Shown here: piece after piece, positions 42,484 through 50,549 of the stretch | Layout of the letters: each line of letters opens with the position of its first letter | Position numbering within the stretch: position 1 is the stretch's first letter | Source of the DNA: JACVRW01 sp963728495 | GTDB taxonomy: Bacteria > Actinomycetota > Thermoleophilia > Solirubrobacterales > Thermoleophilaceae | DNA length: 64,000 bases | Reading direction: 5' to 3' | NCBI GenBank assembly: GCA_963728495.1 | Contig: CAVSKI010000010.1 | Span: 186,001-250,000 of the forward strand | Notes under the pieces: generated by a model | The model's input: only the letters and a program-made list of their open reading frames with translations | Database searches by the model: none | What the model was told of the DNA's origin: nothing | Program-made: the position numbers and the translations under genes

Positions 42484-44363
42484 GCTGGCAGGCCTCCTCG
42501 CTGATCGTGCTGGCCCTCGCGCTGGTCGCCGGCCTTGCCTGGTACGAGCGTGACAAGCCGCCCGCCCGCGTGCTCGCGCTCGTGGCCACGCTGGCTGCGC
42601 TCGCCGTCGTGGGCCGGCTCGCCTTCGCGGCGATCCCCAACGTGAAACCCACCACCGACATCGTGCTCTTCGCGGGCTACGCCCTGGGAGCGGTTCCGGG
42701 CTTCGCCGTGGGGGCGGTGACGGCGGTGGTGTCGAACGTGTTCCTGGCCCAGGGCCCCTGGACGCCGTGGCAGATGGTGGGCTGGGGAGGAGTGGGGATC
42801 GCGGGCGCGCTGATCGCCTGGCTGATGCGCGGCCGAGAGATCTCCCGCTGGGCGCTGGCCGCCCTCTGCGGCCTGGCCGGCCTCGCCTTCGGGGCCTGGA
42901 TGGACCTGTACCAGCTCACCCTGGCCGCCCGCCAGGACCTCGACACCTACCTTGCGATCTCCGCCAGCTCGCTCCCCTACAACCTCGCCCATGCGGTCGG
43001 AAACGTGGTGTTCTGCCTGTTGATCGGACCTCTTTTCATCCGGGCCCTGAGCCGTTATCGCCGTCGGCTCCAGGTGAGCTGGCGAGCTCCGGCGGCGGCC
43101 TCCGCCGCGGCGCTGGCGCTCGTGCTGCTGCCGGCCGCGGCGCTCGCCGCGTCGCCCGCCGACCGGGCCGAACGTTGGCTGCTGCGCGTCCAGAACAAGG
43201 ACGGAGGCTATGGCGCCGCGCCGAAGGCGAGCTCGAGCGAGTTGTTCAGCGGCTGGTCGGCGCTGGGGCTGGCCGCGTCGGGGCGCAACCCGCGCGACGT
43301 GCGCCGGCCCGGCGGGCGCTCGCTCTCCACCTACGTGTCCCGCAGCGCCGGCGCGCTCTCCGACGCGGGGGCGATCGAGCGGACGATGCTCGTTCTGGAG
43401 GCGGCCGGCCTCTCGTCGCGCGATTTCCGCGGCCGGGACCTGGTGGCGACGCTCACCCGCCGCCGCAGGAGCAACGGCTCGATCGGCGGCTTTGTGAGCT
43501 ACACGGCCTTCGGCGTCATCGCCCTGCGCGCGGCCGGGGCCTCGGCGGGTAGCTCGACGGTCTCGTGGCTCGTGTCCGCGCAGAATGCCGACGGCGGCTT
43601 CGGCCTGGCGCCTGCCTCGGCGAGCGACAGCGACATAACCGGCGCCGCGCTGCAGGCGCTCGCCGTGGTGGGCCGGGCACGAAGCAGCGCCGCCCGGCGG
43701 GCGGTCGCCTGGCTGCGGGCAAACCAGAACGACGACGGGGGCTTCGGCCAGTTCAGGGGACGCAGCTCCAACGCACAGTCCACGAGCTATGCGGTGCAGG
43801 GGCTCGTGGCGGCGGGCGCCGGCGGTGCCACGCTGACTCGGTCGCTCGCGTACCTGGGCGGCCTGCAGCGCTCCGACGGCAGCATCGCCTACTCGTCCTC
43901 GAGCAGCCAGACGCCGGTGTGGGTGACCGCGCAGGCCCTGATGGCGCTCGAGCGTGCGCCACTGCCGCTGGCGGCCGTGCCGCGACGGGAACGCAAGAAA
44001 CGCGAGCCGGCGGCCAGCGCAGCCGACGTTGCCGCTCCGCCGCCGGCCGCCGCTGAACCCTCGGCGCCATCGGCTGGTGAGTCGTCCCAGACGGCGGGCA
44101 GCGAGGGGGAACCCGCCGCGCCGCAGGAGGACGAGCCGGCCGCGGTCATTCCCCCGCTCACCTTCGACCGGCCCTCCGCCGACGCGCCTGCCGACGACGG
44201 CCTGCGCGTGGACCGCACCGACACCGGCGCCGCCGAGGGTTCGAGCGACGGCGGCCCGGCCATCTGGCTGGTCGCGCTGCTCGTGGCCGCAGCGGGGCTG
44301 GCGGCCTTCCTCGCCCGCCGCAGGCTGATCCCCTCGAGGCTGCGCGGCCGAGCGTCGACCTAA
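42480..44363 (+). CDS. ECF S component fused to alpha/alpha-toroid (intrinsic-factor-like) domain
   Basis: A 627-residue protein. Residues 1-200 are an ECF S component with five or six helices (IPNVKPTTDIVLFAGYALG, GPWTPWQMVGWGGVG). A further helix (about 201-222) leads to residues 228-490, repeats of the prenyltransferase/squalene-cyclase type (AERWLLRVQNKDGGYG, VSAQNADGGFG, LRANQNDDGGFGQF, LGGLQRSDGSIAY). A Pro/Ala/Glu-rich linker and a last helix (about 594-612) with a basic tail follow. The helix count and positive tail place the toroid outside the cell. The same alpha/alpha fold is the N-terminal domain of intrinsic factor/transcobalamin. It has no DxDD cyclase motif, so an enzyme is unlikely. 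Confidence 0.85.
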   Translation: MSWQASSLIVLALALVAGLAWYERDKPPARVLALVATLAALAVVGRLAFAAIPNVKPTTDIVLFAGYALGAVPGFAVGAVTAVVSNVFLAQGPWTPWQMVGWGGVGIAGALIAWLMRGREISRWALAALCGLAGLAFGAWMDLYQLTLAARQDLDTYLAISASSLPYNLAHAVGNVVFCLLIGPLFIRALSRYRRRLQVSWRAPAAASAAALALVLLPAAALAASPADRAERWLLRVQNKDGGYGAAPKASSSELFSGWSALGLAASGRNPRDVRRPGGRSLSTYVSRSAGALSDAGAIERTMLVLEAAGLSSRDFRGRDLVATLTRRRRSNGSIGGFVSYTAFGVIALRAAGASAGSSTVSWLVSAQNADGGFGLAPASASDSDITGAALQALAVVGRARSSAARRAVAWLRANQNDDGGFGQFRGRSSNAQSTSYAVQGLVAAGAGGATLTRSLAYLGGLQRSDGSIAYSSSSSQTPVWVTAQALMALERAPLPLAAVPRRERKKREPAASAADVAAPPPAAAEPSAPSAGESSQTAGSEGEPAAPQEDEPAAVIPPLTFDRPSADAPADDGLRVDRTDTGAAEGSSDGGPAIWLVALLVAAAGLAAFLARRRLIPSRLRGRAST

Positions 44364-44409
44364 GCGCGCATACGCGGCCGAAGTCGACGCTCGGTGTTGG
44401 TCTCCATCG

Positions 44410-45249
44410 TCAGCGCCTTCGCACGCCCAGCGCCCGCGCGATGAGGCGGTCCATCACCCGGTCGGGAAGAACGTCCGCCAGCCGTGCGCGCAGCCTTGCG
44501 TCGCGGCCGACCAGGTAGCGGGCTCGCGGGCGCTTGGTGGTGAGCGCGATGCCGATGGCCTCGGCCACCTCGCGCGCCTCGATGCCGCGCTCGTTCTGGA
44601 TCTTGACCGTCTGGGCGCGCAGCGCGTCGACGATCGGCCCGTAAAGCCGGTGAGCCTCGGGTGGCATGCCGGCCTGCAGCTCTTCGCCGAGCTCGTTGCC
44701 CTTCTTCCAGATCGGCGTCTTGACCCCACCGGGCTCGATCACGATCACGTCCACGCCGTGCGGCCGCAGCTCGCGGCGCAGCGAATCGCTCATCGCCTCT
44801 AGGCCGAACTTCGACATGTTGTAGGCGCCCATCAGCGGCAGCGCCACGCGTCCGCCGATCGACGACACGTTGACGATCCGCCCGCGTCCGGCCCGTAACG
44901 CGGGCAGGAACTGCTGGGTCACCGCCACCTGACCGACGAGATTGATCTCCAGCTGGCGGCGCAGCTGGTCGAGCGGCATGAACTCGATCGGCGCCGCCAC
45001 GGCGATACCGGCGTTGTTCACGAGTCCGGCCAGCGGGACATCGCCGAGCTCGGCGCGGGCCGCGGCGATCGACTCCGCGTCGGTCACGTCGAGCTTGACG
45101 GTGCGCAGTCCGGCGGAGCCCAGGCGTTCGGCATCCTCGTCCCTGCGTACCGCGCCGACGGGACCGAACCCCAGCTCCTTGAGGTGGTGCGCAGTCGCCT
45201 CGCCGATACCGCTCGAGGCGCCGGTGATGAGCACGGTTCCGGAGGCCAC
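44410..45249 (-). CDS. SDR-family oxidoreductase
   Basis: A 279-residue classical short-chain dehydrogenase: LITGASSGIGEATA (nucleotide loop), LVNNAGIAVAAP, the catalytic Ser in IVNVSSIGG and Tyr-x-x-x-Lys in AYNMSKFGLEA, then EPGGVKTPIWKKG. The arginine pair at AVRRDED suggests NADP(H). The C-terminal part (KRPRARYLVGRDARL) resembles retinol-dehydrogenase-like SDRs. The substrate is unknown. It converges on the ECF operon and is divergent from the nitroreductase gene (20-bp gap). Confidence 0.9.
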   Translation of the reverse strand: MASGTVLITGASSGIGEATAHHLKELGFGPVGAVRRDEDAERLGSAGLRTVKLDVTDAESIAAARAELGDVPLAGLVNNAGIAVAAPIEFMPLDQLRRQLEINLVGQVAVTQQFLPALRAGRGRIVNVSSIGGRVALPLMGAYNMSKFGLEAMSDSLRRELRPHGVDVIVIEPGGVKTPIWKKGNELGEELQAGMPPEAHRLYGPIVDALRAQTVKIQNERGIEAREVAEAIGIALTTKRPRARYLVGRDARLRARLADVLPDRVMDRLIARALGVRRR

Positions 45250-45269
45250 GCTGCCAGACTAACCACGCG

Positions 45270-45779
45270 ATGGAACTGGAAGAGGCGATCCGTACGCGGC
45301 GCACCCACAAGGCCTTCGGCCCGGACCCGTTGCCGCGCGAAACGGTCGAGGAGCTGCTCGAGCTCGCGCGTTGGGCTCCCAACCACAATCTCACCAACCC
45401 GTGGCGCTTTCGCGTTGTCGGGCCGGAGTCGCTGGCCGCGCTCAAGCAGGCGGCGGGCCCCGAAGCCGGCGCCAAGCTCGACCGCGCCCCCACACTGGTG
45501 GTGGCCAGCCAGGCGCGGTCGGAGGACGAGCAGCAGGACGAGGAGGATCTCTGCGCCGTGTCGGCCGCCATCTCCTATGTGCTGCTGGGCGCCCATGCCC
45601 GCGGGCTCGCCGGCTACTGGCGCACGCCCGCCGTGCTGAGGGAGCCCGAGGGCCGCAGAGCGGTGGGGGTGCCCGACGACGAACGAGTGCTGGGCCTCAT
45701 CCACCTCGGTCCGCTGCGTCAGGACAAGGAGCCGCCCGAGCGGCTGCCGACCGGCGACTACGTAACGTTTCTGTCGTGA
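45270..45779 (+). CDS. Nitroreductase-family FMN oxidoreductase
   Basis: A 169-residue flavoprotein: AIRTRRTHKAFGPDPLP at the N-terminus (FMN phosphate loop), LARWAPNHNLTNPWRFRVV and a C-terminal GLIHLGPLRQDK fit the short nitroreductase (NfsB/YdjA-like) family. It would reduce nitro or quinone compounds with NAD(P)H. Its stop overlaps the glpD GTG start by 4 bp, so the two are co-translated, though a functional link is not obvious. Confidence 0.85.
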   Translation: MELEEAIRTRRTHKAFGPDPLPRETVEELLELARWAPNHNLTNPWRFRVVGPESLAALKQAAGPEAGAKLDRAPTLVVASQARSEDEQQDEEDLCAVSAAISYVLLGAHARGLAGYWRTPAVLREPEGRRAVGVPDDERVLGLIHLGPLRQDKEPPERLPTGDYVTFLS

Positions 45780-47485
45780 TCCCACGCGCCGACGCGCTCG
45801 CCGCCCTCGCAGGCGATTCATTCGACCTCGTGGTGGTGGGCGGCGGCATCACCGGCGCCGGGGTGGCCCTCGATGCGGCCTCGCGCGGCTACAGCGTGGC
45901 GCTGGTGGAGAAGTCCGACTTTGCCGCCGGCACGTCGAGCCGCTCCTCCAAGCTCATCCACGGAGGGCTGCGCTACCTGCAGAACTTCGATCTTGGCCTG
46001 GTGCGCGAAGCCCTGCTCGAGCGCTCGCTGATGGTCAAGCTCGCCCCTCACCTGGTGCGTCCGCTGCCTCTACTGGTGCCGAGCTTCGACGGCAAGCGTC
46101 CCGATCGCCTGACCGGTGTGGGGCTCAACATGTACGACGTGATGGCCTGGCGCCGGGGGCGCGACGAGCACGAGGGCTGGAGCCCCGATCGCCACCGAAT
46201 CGTCGACGGCTCGGAAACGGTCGAGATGGTGCCCGCGCTGGAGGGCCGCGAACCCACCGCCTCCTATCTGTTCTACGACTGCCAGACCGACGACGCCCGC
46301 CTCGTGCTGAGCGTGCTCGGCGAGGCCGAGCGCTTCGGGGCAGTGCTGGCCAACCGCTGCGAGGTCACCGGCCTGGTGGAGCGCGAGGACCGCGCCGCGG
46401 GCGCGCTCGTCCGCGAAACCGAGAGCGGCAGCGAGTTCGAGGTCAGCGCCGCCAACGTGATCAACGCCACCGGCGTCTGGGCCGACCGGCTGCGGCCGGA
46501 CGAGCTCTACGGGGAGGAGGAGATGCCGCGCATACGCCCCAGCCGCGGCACTCACCTGACCCTCTCGCGCGAGCAGCTGCCCGTGAACGTCGGGGTGATC
46601 GCGCCTGCGGGCAGCGGACGTACGGTCTTCGTCCTTCCCTGGCTGGGGCGAACGCTCGTGGGTACCACCGACAACGACTACGAGGGCTCGCTCGATCACA
46701 TCGCCGCCGGTGAGGACGATGTGGCCTACCTGCTGGAGGCGGTCAATGCCTTCTTCGGCACCCGGCTCGGCGCCGCCGACCTGACCGGCGCCTTCGCCGG
46801 CGTGCGACCGCTGATCTCCACGGCCGATCCCAAGAAGTCCGTGGACATCTCGCGCAGGGCCGAGCTGTACGAGACCAGCTCCGGGCTGGTGACGATCACC
46901 GGCGGCAAGCTCACCACCTGGCGGCGGATGGCCAAGATGGCGGTCGACCGGATCGTCGAACGCGAGGGGCGCGAGGCCTCCTGCCGAACGCACGAGATCC
47001 CCATTGGCCAGCCCGAGCAGGCCGAAGCCCTCCCCGATGTGCCCGGCGTGGACCACGACACGCGCGCCCATCTGGCCGCCCGCTACGGGCACGCGGCGCG
47101 AGACGTGCTGGCGCTGGTCGTGGCCGCCCCCCAGCTGGCGGAGCGGATCAGCCCCGAGCTGCCCGACATAGCGGCCGAGGCGGCCTTTGCCGCCGCGAAC
47201 GAGCAGGCGCGCTCGCTGGGCGACGTGCTGCTGCGCCGCACCCGGGTGGGGCTGCTCGACGCCCGGCGCCTGAGCAGCCCCGCGGCCCGCGAGGTGGCTC
47301 TGGTGGCCGGCGCGATGGCCGGCGAGCTGGGCTGGGACGACGCCCGGATCGAGCGCGAGCGCGACGCCTGGAGCGAGGAGGCACGCCTCGAGGGACTTGT
47401 GCCCGGCGGAGCGCGCCCCATTGCGACCGACCGGCTCGAGGAGGCGTCCCTGAAGGCCGGCGCGGCGCCCGAGGAGGCCGCATGA
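45776..47485 (+). CDS. glpD: Aerobic glycerol-3-phosphate dehydrogenase
   Basis: A 569-residue FAD enzyme of normal GlpD length. The FAD loop is VVVGGGITGAGVALDA; SRSSKLIHGGLRYLQNFD and FVLPWLGRTLVGTTDNDYEG are GlpD signatures, and the C-terminal helical cap (SLGDVLLRRTRVGLLDAR) is intact. It oxidises glycerol 3-phosphate to dihydroxyacetone phosphate at the membrane and feeds electrons to the quinone pool. The start GTG overlaps the nitroreductase stop and its end overlaps the folP-like start. Confidence 0.93.
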   Translation: MIPRADALAALAGDSFDLVVVGGGITGAGVALDAASRGYSVALVEKSDFAAGTSSRSSKLIHGGLRYLQNFDLGLVREALLERSLMVKLAPHLVRPLPLLVPSFDGKRPDRLTGVGLNMYDVMAWRRGRDEHEGWSPDRHRIVDGSETVEMVPALEGREPTASYLFYDCQTDDARLVLSVLGEAERFGAVLANRCEVTGLVEREDRAAGALVRETESGSEFEVSAANVINATGVWADRLRPDELYGEEEMPRIRPSRGTHLTLSREQLPVNVGVIAPAGSGRTVFVLPWLGRTLVGTTDNDYEGSLDHIAAGEDDVAYLLEAVNAFFGTRLGAADLTGAFAGVRPLISTADPKKSVDISRRAELYETSSGLVTITGGKLTTWRRMAKMAVDRIVEREGREASCRTHEIPIGQPEQAEALPDVPGVDHDTRAHLAARYGHAARDVLALVVAAPQLAERISPELPDIAAEAAFAAANEQARSLGDVLLRRTRVGLLDARRLSSPAAREVALVAGAMAGELGWDDARIERERDAWSEEARLEGLVPGGARPIATDRLEEASLKAGAAPEEAA

Positions 47486-48321
47486 GCGCACCGCTGCTCA
47501 TGGGCATCGTCAACGCGACGCCCGATTCCTTCTCCGACCCCCAGGGAGCCAAGTCACTGGAAGAGCTCGTAGCCCGAGCGCACCGTCTGGTCTCCGACGG
47601 CGCCGGGGTGATCGACGTCGGCGGGGAGTCCGGGCGCACGGATCGCCCGGCCGTGTCGGTGGGGGAAGAGGCGGACCGGGTGGTGCCGCTGATCGAGCGC
47701 CTCGTCGCGGACGGGCTGACGGTTTCGGTGGATACGTGGCGCGCGCCGGTGGCGCGTGCGGCTCTCCACGCTGGCGCCGGGATGGTCAACGACGTGAGCG
47801 GACTGAGCGATCCGGGAGTGGCGAGCGCCTGCGCCGAGGCGCGCGCACGGCTCGTGATCACCCACACGCGCGTGCCCCCCAAGGTCAAGGGCTTTCCCCA
47901 CTACGAGGACGTGGTGTCAGACGTGCGCGAGTTCCTTCTCGAGCGCGCGGCGCTGGCCGTGGAGCTCGGGGTGGCCGAAGCCGAGCTCGTCTTCGACCCC
48001 GGCATGGACCTGAGCAAGTCCCCGGCCGAGTCGATCGAGCTGCTGCGCCGTCTGCCCGAGCTGGCCGGCCTGGGCCGGCCGCTGCTGGTGGCGGCGTCGC
48101 GCAAGGACTTCCTGGGCGCGCTGACCGAGCGTCCGCCCGCCGAGCGCGACGCCGGGACGCTGGCTGCGCTGGGCACCGCCGTGGACGGCGGCGCGGCCAT
48201 CCTGCGGGTACACGACGTGGCCGCGGCGCGCGATTTCCTGCTGGTGCACGCGGCGCTGCGCGACGGCGCCGCCCCGACCGATCTGCAGCTGCCGGCCGAG
48301 CTGCGCCGGGAGGCCGTGTGA
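47482..48321 (+). CDS. Dihydropteroate-synthase-like protein (divergent DHPS)
   Basis: A 279-residue TIM barrel of DHPS length. MGIVNATPDSFSD, SVDTWRAPVA, DPGMDLSKS and AASRKDFLG match the DHPS motifs, and the phosphate/pterin-binding Lys and Arg are kept. Differences from canonical DHPS are GGESGRTDRP instead of GGESTRP, ITHT instead of the usual MHM-type strand, and DPGMDLSK instead of DPGIGFGK. It may be the housekeeping folate enzyme or a FolP2-like paralogue; no folB, folE or folK neighbours support the former. It overlaps both neighbours. Confidence 0.75.
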   Translation: MSAPLLMGIVNATPDSFSDPQGAKSLEELVARAHRLVSDGAGVIDVGGESGRTDRPAVSVGEEADRVVPLIERLVADGLTVSVDTWRAPVARAALHAGAGMVNDVSGLSDPGVASACAEARARLVITHTRVPPKVKGFPHYEDVVSDVREFLLERAALAVELGVAEAELVFDPGMDLSKSPAESIELLRRLPELAGLGRPLLVAASRKDFLGALTERPPAERDAGTLAALGTAVDGGAAILRVHDVAAARDFLLVHAALRDGAAPTDLQLPAELRREAV

Positions 48322-49112
48322 GCAGGTCGGCGTTCACCATCGCCCACCTCTCCGATCCCCACTGCGGATCTCCCTTCTTCGTGCCCAGCCTGCTCGACCG
48401 GGCGCTCGTGGAGATCAACGAGCTCGAGCCCGACCTGGTGATCGTGTCAGGCGACCTCACCGGCGAAGGCCTGCGGGGCGAGTACCAGCTCGCGCGCGAC
48501 TACCTCGACCGTGTGGCCTGCGAGCGGATGATCGTGATCCCCGGCAACCACGACTCGCGCAACGTCGGCTACGTGCACTTCGAGGAGCTCTTCGGCGAGC
48601 GCAGCTCGGAGCTGCACCGCGACGGGGTGTCGATCGTGGCGGTCGACTCGACCGAACCCGATCTCGACCACGGGGTGATCGGCCGTGGGCGCTACCCCTG
48701 GATCGAGGAGCGCTTTGGAGCGGAGGAGGCCTACCTGCGGATCTTCGTGCTCCACCACCACCTGCTGCCCGTGCCCGGCACGGGCCGGGAGCGCAACGTG
48801 GTGCACGACGCCGGCGACACGCTCGAGTGCCTGCAGCGCGCGAAGGTGCACCTTGTCCTGTCGGGTCACAAGCACGTGCCCTACGCCTGGCGACTGGAGA
48901 ACCTGTTCGTCGTCAACGCGGGAACGGTGGCCACCACGCGGCTGCGCGGAAAGACCAAGCCCTGTTACAACGTGATCGAGGCGAGCCCGGAGCGGGTCAC
49001 GATCTATCGCAAGTACCCCTTCCACGAGCAGGACGCGATCCTCTCGTTCGATCCGCGCACCTACGAGTACGAGAAGGACCAGTCTCTGCTGGGCGAGACA
49101 GCCCACGGCTGA
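48318..49112 (+). CDS. Metallophosphoesterase (calcineurin-like)
   Basis: A 264-residue di-metal phosphoesterase from GTG 48318 (overlapping the previous stop). All five motif groups are present: HLSDPHCG, VIVSGDLTGEG, VIPGNHDSRN, FVLHHHLLP and LVLSGHKHVPYA. It resembles cAMP phosphodiesterase CpdA/Icc-type enzymes, but the nucleotide or phospholipid substrate cannot be fixed. Third gene of a chain with glpD and the DHPS-like gene. Confidence 0.88.
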   Translation: MSRSAFTIAHLSDPHCGSPFFVPSLLDRALVEINELEPDLVIVSGDLTGEGLRGEYQLARDYLDRVACERMIVIPGNHDSRNVGYVHFEELFGERSSELHRDGVSIVAVDSTEPDLDHGVIGRGRYPWIEERFGAEEAYLRIFVLHHHLLPVPGTGRERNVVHDAGDTLECLQRAKVHLVLSGHKHVPYAWRLENLFVVNAGTVATTRLRGKTKPCYNVIEASPERVTIYRKYPFHEQDAILSFDPRTYEYEKDQSLLGETAHG

Positions 49113-49161
49113 CTTCCGTCAGGGCGCCGTAATTTCACGGGAGCCGGCCGGTTTGGTGGGC

Positions 49162-49353
49162 ATGAACGCTCCCAAGCTCACCGCCGCCCTGGCCACCACC
49201 TCTCGGGTCCCCCGGAGCGTTGGCGCGGGCGGCCTGCACTCGCTCGCCGGGCGGCGGATCTACGTGAGCCGGGGCGTGGGTGTGGAGCGCGGCCAGGCGC
49301 CGCGACTGCGATTCGGTGCGGTGCCGGAGGTGTCGCTCATCACGCTGCGTTAG
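49162..49353 (+). CDS. Possible small basic protein (63 aa)
   Basis: A short frame from ATG 49162 with MNAPKLTAALATTSRVP and a basic, Gly-rich remainder (RRIYVSRGVGVERGQ). It fills the space between the phosphoesterase and the cyclic diphosphoglycerate synthase genes, 12 bp before the latter. No domain or clear ribosome-binding site is visible. It could be a leader peptide or not coding at all. Confidence 0.25.
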   Translation: MNAPKLTAALATTSRVPRSVGAGGLHSLAGRRIYVSRGVGVERGQAPRLRFGAVPEVSLITLR

Positions 49354-49364
49354 ACAATGCCCGC

Positions 49365-50549
49365 GTGGCGGTCATCGCGCTGATCGACGGCGAGCACCAT
49401 CCCGCGACCGTCCGCGACGCACTCGCCCGGCTCGACGGGGAGCGCGGCCTGGCGGCCATCGCCTTCTGCGGCGGCGAGGAGAAGCTGCCCGCCGGGTCGC
49501 TCGACGAGGTCTACGGCCGGCCGGTGCAGGACCCTCCCGAGGATGCCCTGCGCCGCTTCGCGCATCACGCCGAAGCCGTGGTCGACCTGGCCGACGAGCC
49601 CGCGCTCGGGCCGAGCGCCAAGCTCCGCCTCGCCGCACTTGCCCTGCACGCGGGCCTTCGCTATGAGGCGCCGGGGCTCGTGCTCGAGCCACCTCGCTAC
49701 GACCCGGTTGCCTTCGACGGGCCGAAGCTGGCGGTGATCGCCACCGGCAAGCGCACCGGCAAGACCGCCCTGGCCGGTCATCTGGCGCGGCTGCTGGCCG
49801 ACGACGATCCGCTGATCGTCTGCATGGGCCGGGGAGGGCCCGCGCAGCCGCTGCTCGCCGGGCCGGACACGACGCTGGACGACCTGATCGCGCTGGCTCG
49901 GTCCGGCGCTCACGCCGCTTCGGACTACCTCGAGGACGCCGTGCTGGCCGGCGTGCGCGCCGTCGGCTGCCGGCGCGTCGGGGGCGGGCTGACCGGCGCT
50001 CCCTTCGAGTCGAACGTGCCCGAGGGGGCCGCCCTCGCCGTCTCTCTGGCTCCCGGTCTCATCATCTTCGAGGGCTCGGGCTCCTGCATCCCGCCGGTGC
50101 AGGTCGACCGCACGCTGTGCATCGTCGGTCCCGGTGCCCCCGAGCCGTTGTCGGGCTACAGCCTGCTGCGCGCCGACCTCGTGCTTGCCCGCGCGGGAGC
50201 GCCGGCGCCGCCGGACGCACTGTCCTTCGAGCTGCGCCCCGAGCCGGTCGAGGTGGTTCCCGAGGGCGCCCGCGTGGCCCTGTTCACCACCGGAGCCGGG
50301 AGCTGCGCAGGTGTCGAGCCGGTGGTGACCTCGGCCAATCTTGCCCGCCGGACGGCTCTGGCCGACGACCTCGAGCGCGCGGTGGCCGAGGGCTGCGACA
50401 TCTGGCTCACCGAGCTCAAGGCGGCGGCCATCGACACGGTTGCAGTGCGCGCGCGGGCCGAGGGCGCCCGCGTGGTGTTCGTGCGAAACCGGCCCGTGGG
50501 GGACGGGCTCGACGAGGTGTTGCTGGAATGGGGGCGCCGTGGCGAATGA
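49365..50549 (+). CDS. Cyclic 2,3-diphosphoglycerate synthase
   Basis: A 394-residue ATP-dependent enzyme. Its P-loop is ATGKRTGKTALAGHL (residues 126-140), and a long flavodoxin-like N-terminal domain (ALIDGEHHPATVRDAL) matches cyclic 2,3-diphosphoglycerate synthetase of thermophilic methanogens, which closes 2,3-diphosphoglycerate into its cyclic form. The next gene, overlapping by 11 bp, is 2-phosphoglycerate kinase, the enzyme supplying the substrate, which supports the call. The product is a compatible solute/phosphate store in archaea; its role in an actinobacterium is not established. Confidence 0.82.
   Translation: MAVIALIDGEHHPATVRDALARLDGERGLAAIAFCGGEEKLPAGSLDEVYGRPVQDPPEDALRRFAHHAEAVVDLADEPALGPSAKLRLAALALHAGLRYEAPGLVLEPPRYDPVAFDGPKLAVIATGKRTGKTALAGHLARLLADDDPLIVCMGRGGPAQPLLAGPDTTLDDLIALARSGAHAASDYLEDAVLAGVRAVGCRRVGGGLTGAPFESNVPEGAALAVSLAPGLIIFEGSGSCIPPVQVDRTLCIVGPGAPEPLSGYSLLRADLVLARAGAPAPPDALSFELRPEPVEVVPEGARVALFTTGAGSCAGVEPVVTSANLARRTALADDLERAVAEGCDIWLTELKAAAIDTVAVRARAEGARVVFVRNRPVGDGLDEVLLEWGRRGE

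Noticed and set aside
42480..44363. Squalene-hopene or other terpene cyclase
   Set aside because: The toroid repeats lack a DxDD catalytic motif, are about half the cyclase length, and are fused to an ECF S component under a B12 riboswitch.
46070..47491. Long minus-strand frame covering glpD
   Set aside because: No recognisable domain; glpD on the plus strand shows full FAD and C-terminal motifs.
47482..48321. Firm assignment as the housekeeping folP
   Set aside because: Motif deviations and absence of folate-gene neighbours leave a paralogue equally likely, so no gene symbol was given.
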